Shown one piece after another: positions 6,323 to 10,470 of a DNA stretch of 10,470 nt. The stretch's first letter is position 1; the number at the start of each line of letters is the position of its first letter. The position numbers and the translations under genes were made by a program. Source of the stretch: Thermoplasmata archaeon (GTDB taxonomy: Archaea > Thermoplasmatota > Thermoplasmata > Lutacidiplasmatales > UBA184). The stretch covers positions 1 to 10,470 of the forward strand of contig JAJZMW010000052.1 in the NCBI GenBank assembly GCA_021848165.1, written 5' to 3'. The notes beneath the pieces are model-generated. The model made no database searches and was not told the DNA's origin. It saw nothing but the letters and a program-made list of their open reading frames with translations.

Positions 6323-6367
6323 GTTCGGGGCCCTCCGTGCGCACCCCGCCTCTCTAGCGGGAGGGGG

Positions 6368-6375
6368 ATATTTAA
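6368..6375 (-). promoter_or_regulatory. TATA box of the 8-Cys IscA-like gene
   Basis: The minus strand reads TTAAATAT here, identical to the TATA box at 3066-3073. It lies 46 nt before ATG 6322 and predicts a start near 6346 with a leader of about 24 nt. It sits in the 72-nt gap behind the canonical IscA gene, so the second gene can be expressed independently. Confidence 0.65.
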
Positions 6376-6394
6376 CCGCCCGGAGCCGGGGCGC

Positions 6395-6724
6395 CTAGGC
6401 GCTGAACGACTTGCCGCACGAGCAGGTCTCTTTCGCGTTCGGGTTGAAGATCTTGAACCCGGACTCCTCGAGGCTCATCAGGAAGTCGACCTTGACCCCA
6501 TCGAGCAGGGGCGCGCTCGCCCGGTCGACGACGACCTTGAGCGGGCCGCCGTCGAAGGCGACCTCGTCGCCCGTCTCCTGGCGGTCGAACGTCATCCCGT
6601 AGCTCAGCCCCGAGCAACCGCCCCCTTGGACGAAGAGGCGCAGCGCCGTGCCGGGCTTCCCCTGGCGTTCCATCACCTTGAGCACCTGGTCCTGCGCGGC
6701 CGGGGTCACTTCCACGTGCACCAT
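6395..6724 (-). CDS. A-type iron-sulfur cluster carrier (IscA/ErpA/HesB family)
   Basis: The protein has 109 residues from ATG 6722-6724, with GGTGG (plus-strand 6729-6733) 4 nt before it; family length is about 105-110. The start begins the family's first strand (MVHVEVTPAAQDQVLKVM), and the upstream in-frame sequence is not family-like. The three conserved ligand cysteines are all present: C37 in GGGCSGLSYGMTFD, and C101 and C103 in ETCSCGKSFS at the C-terminus. The GVKVDFLMSLEESGFKIFNPN stretch is canonical. Such proteins dimerise, bind a [2Fe-2S] or [4Fe-4S] cluster and pass it to apo-proteins in the cytoplasm. The gene is divergent from the amidotransferase gene across 135 nt. A weak CTTTTGAG (about 6756-6763 on the minus strand) could be its TATA box. 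No other SUF/ISC gene is in the window. Confidence 0.93.
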   Translation of the reverse strand: MVHVEVTPAAQDQVLKVMERQGKPGTALRLFVQGGGCSGLSYGMTFDRQETGDEVAFDGGPLKVVVDRASAPLLDGVKVDFLMSLEESGFKIFNPNAKETCSCGKSFSA

Positions 6725-6825
6725 CGTTCCACCGACGAGGAACTCGTCGCCCTCGCTCAAAAGGGTTGCGTTGCCTCGCCGCCCGCTCGTGGGCGCCGCT
6801 TCCCGCCCCGCGACCGTACCACGCG

Positions 6826-6835
6826 TATCCTTATC
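6826..6835 (+). promoter_or_regulatory. possible TATA element for the amidotransferase gene (leaderless)
   Basis: TATCCTTATC is the only AT-rich run in the divergent region on this side and is centred about 28 nt before ATG 6860. That spacing would put the transcription start at or next to the start codon. No Shine-Dalgarno sequence precedes the ATG, which fits a leaderless mRNA. Confidence 0.45.
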
Positions 6836-6859
6836 AGTCGAGAGCCGCTCGAGCCGCCC

Positions 6860-7726
6860 ATGTGCCGTCTCTTCGGTCTTCTCGGGCGGGCCCCTCGTCC
6901 GGCCTCGTCCTGGCTCGTCGGTTCGGAGCGCTCCTTGCTGAGCCTTGCGAACGTCAGCGAGGCGCGGCGCCAGGGGGACGGTTGGGGGATCGCCTGGTAC
7001 GACGACCATCGGCGGGTGACCGTCGAGAAGGGCGTCGGATGCGCCGCCGACCCATCGGAGCACCCGGCGTTCCTCCGCGCCGCCGAGGCCGCGAGCGGCC
7101 CGCTCGTCCTCGCGCACCTCCGCAAGGCGTCGAACCCGATGCACCTCGCGCCGGAGCACCTGCTCGGCCCCGCGAACTCCCAGCCGTTCCATCACGGCTC
7201 GACGATCTTCGCCCACAACGGGGCCATCCCCCTGCCGCGGGAGACGCGGGCGCTGACGGGGCGCTACCGGCACGCGATCCAAGGGGTCAACGACAGCGAG
7301 GTCCTCTTCTACCTCCTCCTCCGGCACCTCGACACCGAGCCGCATCCTCCGCGCGCCTACGCGCGGGCGATCGCCGACCTCGAGACGGTCTGGGAGGCGC
7401 ACGGACGCCCGACCCCGCGACCGTACTCGGGCCTGAACGTCCTCCTCTCCCGCGGTCCGCACGAGCTCTGGGCGTTCTGCCACTCCCTCGGAGAGCACGG
7501 CACCGGACTGCGCGACGACGCCTGCCCGTACTACGAGATGGCGTTCACCCACGGCCCGGGATACGTTCTCGTCGCGAGCGAACGGCTCGATCCGGAGCCG
7601 GCGGGCTGGGAACCGCTCGCCAACGGCCGTTACCTGGTCGCCCAGGAGGATCGCGGGGTCGTCCGGTGGCGGACCGGGGCGCTCCCCACGCCGCCGCGTC
7701 CCGCGCTCGTCGCGGCGGGCGGCTAG
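6860..7726 (+). CDS. class II glutamine amidotransferase, YafJ-like
   Basis: The protein has 288 residues. The start at ATG 6860 is fixed by the N-terminal nucleophile: MCRLFGLLG places Cys2 to become the N-terminal residue after Met removal, as in all Ntn-type class II amidotransferases. Family motifs follow in order: RQGDGWGIAWYDD (about 37-49), LVLAHLRKAS (about 87-96) with the substrate-binding Arg, and NSQPFHHG...FAHNGAI (about 109-128) with the Asn-Gly of the oxyanion site. The C-terminal SERLDPEPAGWEPLANGRYLVA matches the COG0121 group. The family hydrolyses glutamine amide, but no synthetase domain is fused, so the ammonia acceptor or the true gamma-glutamyl substrate is unknown. It is the first of three close plus-strand genes; the next starts 21 nt downstream. 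Confidence 0.9.
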   Translation: MCRLFGLLGRAPRPASSWLVGSERSLLSLANVSEARRQGDGWGIAWYDDHRRVTVEKGVGCAADPSEHPAFLRAAEAASGPLVLAHLRKASNPMHLAPEHLLGPANSQPFHHGSTIFAHNGAIPLPRETRALTGRYRHAIQGVNDSEVLFYLLLRHLDTEPHPPRAYARAIADLETVWEAHGRPTPRPYSGLNVLLSRGPHELWAFCHSLGEHGTGLRDDACPYYEMAFTHGPGYVLVASERLDPEPAGWEPLANGRYLVAQEDRGVVRWRTGALPTPPRPALVAAGG

Positions 7727-7747
7727 GGAGCGCCGCGGAGCCGTACG

Positions 7748-8644
7748 ATGCCCGCTGAGATGCTCAGCGGACCCGACCTGGGCGGGGGGTACCTTCACCA
7801 GCTCTCGCTCGACACACGCCCGACCCCGCACCGGTTCACCTACCACGCGCAGGTCGGCGGTCCCGACGCGAACGGCCCCCCGCTCGGCCCGCTCGACCCC
7901 CTCGACTTCCGCCACCCGTCCGAACCGTGTTCCTTCGGCGGTCCGCGGTGCTGGCATCGCGACTTCGACATCGCCAGCGGGATGCAGGGGCGCGTGCGCC
8001 AAGCGTACAATCGGTTCCGGTTCGTCGTGGCGACGGAGCTCGAGCAGCTCTACCAGAGCCGCGCTCCGACGATCGACGATGCGCTCGAGGAGGTCGTGAC
8101 CCGACTGGGGGAGGCCCCTCCCGCCTCGGAGAAGTTCTGGTACGTCGGAGGTTCCGTGGCGGCGCGCCTGTGGGGGGCCGACATCGCCCCCGGCGACATC
8201 GACCTCGGCACCAGCCGCGAGGGCGTTGACCGGATCGCGCAAGCGCTCGCCGAGTATCTCACCGAGCCGGCGGCGCCGACGCTCTGGGGCGGGAGCCGCC
8301 ACGTCTACGGGGCCCGCGCGTTCGTCGGCACGATGCGGGACGGCGCGCGGGTCGAGTGGGGCTCCTCCCGCGAGAGCCGTCTCGATCGGATCGACCCCGA
8401 GTTCGATCCCGAGACGCGACGCGTGCGGGTCGGGCGCGTGGAGCACCGGGGCCGGCGCTTGTGGGCGAGCCGCCCCGAGTATGCGCTGCTCCGCGCGATC
8501 GCGAAGGGGGCGGGCGACGCCGCCGATCGCATCGAGGCGGCCGTCCGCGCGATCGAGCCGGATCGAGCGCTCGTCGCGTCGCTGGTCGCGACGCCCGCGG
8601 CGCCCGAACCGGTCCGGGCCGAGTTCGCGCGACGCCTCGCGTAG
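7748..8644 (+). CDS. nucleotidyltransferase-fold protein with unrecognised Cys/His N-terminal region
   Basis: The protein has 298 residues. The ATG at 7748 has GCGGAG (7735-7740) seven nt upstream. The central part carries the pol-beta-type nucleotidyltransferase signature: YVGGSVAARLWG (132-143) with GGS at 134-136, DID at 150-152 (D150 and D152), and E203 in RVEWGS at the place of the third carboxylate. The C-terminal helix YALLRAIAKGAGDAADRI (245-262) resembles the Lys/Asp-rich helix found after this core in AbiEii/MNT-like proteins. The first 110 residues are not recognised; they contain CSFGGPRCWHRDFD (61-74), a possible metal or nucleotide site. Family knowledge suggests transfer of a nucleotide to a protein, RNA or small molecule, but nothing here decides the substrate. 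It probably shares a transcript with the amidotransferase. It could also be an orphan antitoxin or toxin-like NTase; no partner of that kind is adjacent. Confidence 0.75.
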   Translation: MPAEMLSGPDLGGGYLHQLSLDTRPTPHRFTYHAQVGGPDANGPPLGPLDPLDFRHPSEPCSFGGPRCWHRDFDIASGMQGRVRQAYNRFRFVVATELEQLYQSRAPTIDDALEEVVTRLGEAPPASEKFWYVGGSVAARLWGADIAPGDIDLGTSREGVDRIAQALAEYLTEPAAPTLWGGSRHVYGARAFVGTMRDGARVEWGSSRESRLDRIDPEFDPETRRVRVGRVEHRGRRLWASRPEYALLRAIAKGAGDAADRIEAAVRAIEPDRALVASLVATPAAPEPVRAEFARRLA

Positions 8645-8699
8645 ACGGGCTTTCCTTTCCGAGCGTACGTTCATAGGGCATCAGGCGCGGGAGGCGGGC

Positions 8700-9527
8700 A
8701 TGCTGGCCCCGCAGGACCTCCGCCCGCTCGAGCATCTGACGCCGCACGACCTGGTCGCCTACTTCCACTGCCCGCACGAGATGGAGCTCGGACGCGCCGC
8801 GCGGGAGGCCCGCCGATCGGGCGCATCGGTCGACGCCTGCACGCCGCCCGGGGTCGTCCCGCTGCGCCACTCCCCGATGTTCTCTCCGCCGCTCCACGAC
8901 ATCGAGGTCGTTCCGGGCCGCCTCGACCTCGGACCCGAGGACGTCCTCGTGTACGAGGACGACGGCGAGGACGATCTCCCGGTCCTCTTCCCGCCCGAGC
9001 GCGTCCGCAAGGACCCGCGCTTCACCAGCGGTCCGGGGACCCTGCACGACGCCGAGCTCGGGTTCGCCGGCCGTCCGGACCTCGTGATCGCCCGGCCGCA
9101 CGGGACGCTCGTTCCGCTCGAGTACAAGTCGACCCACCTCTTCCTCGGGTACCACGAGGCCCACGGCCGGATCTTCGACACGGTCCAGGCGATCGCCGAG
9201 TGCCGTCTGGTCGAGGCGGCGTTCGGGGTCCGCCCGCCGTATGCGCTGATCCTCTACGGCGACCGCGGCGGCGACGGGGAGCGGGAAGGGTTCGTCAAGA
9301 TCCCGTACACCGACGCCGGTGCCCACTGGTTGCGGGCGGCGCTCCTGCAGATCCGCGCCGATCGCACCCGCGCCCCGGTCCCGATGGAGCGGAACTGCGC
9401 CGGGTGCGAGCCGAACGGGGAGGGCCGCTGCCCGTTCGCCGCGGCGCGCTACGAGGGGCCCCACCACCGCCCCGGCTGGCACGCGATGCCCCGGGAGCCG
9501 GCCCTCCTCGGACGCACCGTTAAATAG
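8700..9527 (+). CDS. Cas4/Dna2/RecB-like PD-(D/E)XK nuclease with Fe-S cysteines
   Basis: The protein has 275 residues from ATG 8700, with GGGAGG (8689-8694) five nt upstream. It shows the Cas4-type layout. A single N-terminal Cys, C24, sits in LVAYFHCPHEMELG. The nuclease core has D127 in GRPDLVI, E141-x-K143 in PLEYKST, and Q163 with a following helix (VQAIAECRLVEAAFG). The strand YALILYGDR follows, and three C-terminal cysteines (C233, C236, C244 in CAGCEPNGEGRCPF) would complete a [4Fe-4S] cluster with C24. From family knowledge such proteins are metal-dependent exonucleases acting on DNA ends in repair, recombination or CRISPR adaptation. There is an acidic insert (about 85-103) between the first Cys and the core. 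No CRISPR array or other cas gene is in the window. It follows the NTase gene by 55 nt, and its stop codon overlaps the 23S promoter. Confidence 0.85.
   Translation: MLAPQDLRPLEHLTPHDLVAYFHCPHEMELGRAAREARRSGASVDACTPPGVVPLRHSPMFSPPLHDIEVVPGRLDLGPEDVLVYEDDGEDDLPVLFPPERVRKDPRFTSGPGTLHDAELGFAGRPDLVIARPHGTLVPLEYKSTHLFLGYHEAHGRIFDTVQAIAECRLVEAAFGVRPPYALILYGDRGGDGEREGFVKIPYTDAGAHWLRAALLQIRADRTRAPVPMERNCAGCEPNGEGRCPFAAARYEGPHHRPGWHAMPREPALLGRTVK
9520..9527 (+). promoter_or_regulatory. TATA box of the 23S rRNA gene
   Basis: TTAAATAG matches the TATA boxes at 3066 and 6368 in seven of eight positions. Its last three bases are the stop codon of the nuclease gene. It predicts a start near 9550 and an rRNA leader of about 150 nt. 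No better promoter lies between here and the rRNA. Confidence 0.65.
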
Positions 9528-9587
9528 GGAGGCCAACTCCCACGCGGGCCCACCGGCGCCTCGCGTCGGTCGGGCGCATGCACCCGC

Positions 9588-9641
9588 AGAGGCCGGGGCC
9601 TCTCCGGGGAAGGGCGAAGGGTGCCTCCTCCTGCGGGAGGA
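9588..9641 (+). other. 23S rRNA leader with two small hairpins
   Basis: AGAGGCC (9588-9594) and GGCCTCT (9597-9603) form a perfect inverted repeat; TCCTCC (9626-9631) and GGAGGA (9636-9641) form a second around TGCG. Both lie in the transcribed leader between the promoter and the rRNA and could belong to the 5' half of the processing stem. The 3' half is outside the window, so this cannot be decided. Nothing coding is seen in 9528-9694. Confidence 0.35.
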
Positions 9642-9697
9642 ACGCATCGATGACGCCGATCACACGCGTTCTGGACGCTTGTCGAATGCAATCAGTG

Positions 9698-10470
9698 TAG
9701 CTGACTCCTGTCAGTTGGGGAATGGCTGGGCTCGGGCGCCGATGAAGGTCGTGCCAAGCTGCGATAAGCGGTGGGTAGGCGCAAGGAACCTGTGATCCAC
9801 CGATCACCGAATCGGAACTCCGGTCCCGCAAGGGACATTCCGCAAGGAAAGGGAACCCCCCGAAGTAAAGCATTCTAGTAGGGGGAGGACAAGAAATCAA
9901 CCGAGATGCCGTCAGTAAAGGCGATCGAACGCGGCAGAGGACAAACCGAATCCCCGCCCGGTAAGGGTGGGGAGATGTGGAGTAGTGGACCCCCGCACTC
10001 GCTGGCCTCGCGAGCCGAATGTGCCTGGAACGACAGACCGCAGAGGGTGATAGTCCCGTAGGCGAAGCGAAGAGGCGAGATTGAGGGTATCCTGAGTACC
10101 GTGCGTTGGATATCGCGCGGGAAGCTGGGAGGTACAGACTTCCGATCCTAAATACGTCCCGAGACCGATAGTGCACTAGTAGCGCGAGCGAAAACTGAAA
10201 AGTACCTCGGAAGGGAGGTGAAAAGAGCCTGAAACCAACTGACGATAAGCCGCATGTGGTCCCCAAGGAACGAAGCGGCCGAAAGGCCGTGGACACAGGA
10301 TCCATGCGTCCGTTTTGAATAACGGGCCAGGGAGTTTCGATCTATGGCGAGGCCAAGGCCCATCAACGGCCCAAGCCGCAGGGAAACCGACAGTCCGCAG
10401 CCCCGCAAGGGGTGAGGGACGGGATGCGTTCGTCCGAAGTCATAGGTGGAAGACCCGAAGCCAATCGATC
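9698..10470 (+). rRNA. 23S ribosomal RNA, 5' portion (continues beyond window)
   Basis: Conserved archaeal 23S blocks run through this stretch: GATGAAGGTCGTGCCAAGC with CTGCGATAAGC soon after the start, GACAAGAAATCAACCGAGAT near 9890, AGTAGCGCGAGCGAA and AACTGAAAAGTACC near 10180-10205, and GGTGAAAAGAGCCTGAAACC near 10220. About 770 nt of an expected 2,900 or so are present, covering domain I and part of domain II. The 5' end is placed by comparison with remembered archaeal 23S starts and is good to about 15 nt. No 16S or tRNA-Ala precedes it; a protein gene is directly upstream. No intron is apparent in the visible part. Confidence 0.93.

Noticed and set aside
6345..6361. CCCGC/GCGGG inverted repeat near the predicted start of the eight-Cys gene transcript
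   Set aside because: Five GC pairs with a seven-base loop are expected by chance at this base composition; there is no sign of an operator or riboswitch.
6725..8674. Minus-strand extension upstream of the canonical IscA gene (759-codon frame)
   Set aside because: It covers two well-supported plus-strand genes in antisense, and its composition is that of a shadow. IscA-family similarity begins exactly at the ATG 6722-6724.
8700..9527. A CRISPR-Cas locus around the Cas4-like gene
   Set aside because: No direct repeats with regular spacing and no cas1/cas2 or effector gene are present anywhere in the window.
8259..9647. Minus-strand frame of 462 codons opposite the nuclease gene
   Set aside because: It is an antisense shadow. 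The plus strand has the full set of nuclease and Fe-S motifs.
9520..10408. Minus-strand frames of 261 and 86 codons over the rRNA
   Set aside because: They are antisense to conserved 23S sequence; such frames are familiar false proteins.

Overview
The window looks like chromosomal DNA of a high-GC, uncultured archaeon, most probably of the Thermoplasmata (Thermoplasmatota). The evidence is an archaeal-type 23S rRNA 5' region, TATA boxes of the form TTAAATA(T/G) about 25-45 nt before genes, a tRNA-Asn that makes sense only if a bulge-helix-bulge (BHB) intron is removed, surface proteins carrying the YTVTF..GL..GT.W.VTL repeat common in Thermoplasmata, and a 23S gene with no 16S gene in front of it, as in cultured Thermoplasmatales. 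The lineage call is inference. Domain Archaea is well supported.

Layout. 1-443 is the 3' part of an alpha/beta hydrolase. 470-1621 is a CPA-type cation:proton antiporter cut by an in-frame TAG; homologous sequence continues in the same frame to 1741. 1792-2187 is a small winged-helix regulator. 2214-2318 is tRNA-Asn(GUU) with a 33-nt intron in the T-loop, and 2340-2415 is a tRNA with anticodon CAU. A minus-strand membrane-anchored surface protein (2375-2926) ends inside that second tRNA. Divergent from it, behind a clear TATA box, is a large secreted protein (3110-5800) with an unassigned N-terminal half, a Hint-like domain in the middle and a YVTN-type beta-propeller at the C-terminus.

Two A-type Fe-S carrier (HesB/IscA fold) genes lie on the minus strand. 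The one at 6395-6724 is canonical. The one at 5882-6322 has its own promoter, and both of its metal-ligand sites are replaced by identical eight-glycine/cysteine-type blocks of pattern C-x-C-x4-C-x-C. Divergent from the canonical copy is a plus-strand run of three genes: a YafJ-like class II glutamine amidotransferase, a protein with a nucleotidyltransferase core, and a Cas4/Dna2/RecB-like nuclease with a four-cysteine Fe-S signature. No CRISPR array or other cas gene is visible. The 23S promoter overlaps the stop codon of the nuclease gene, and the 23S gene runs off the end of the window.

No stretch above 300 bases lacks a gene. The long minus-strand reading frames opposite the main genes are GC-driven shadows. 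The items most worth a second look are the eight-cysteine IscA paralog, the T-loop tRNA intron, the antiporter TAG, and the Hint-like domain in the secreted protein.
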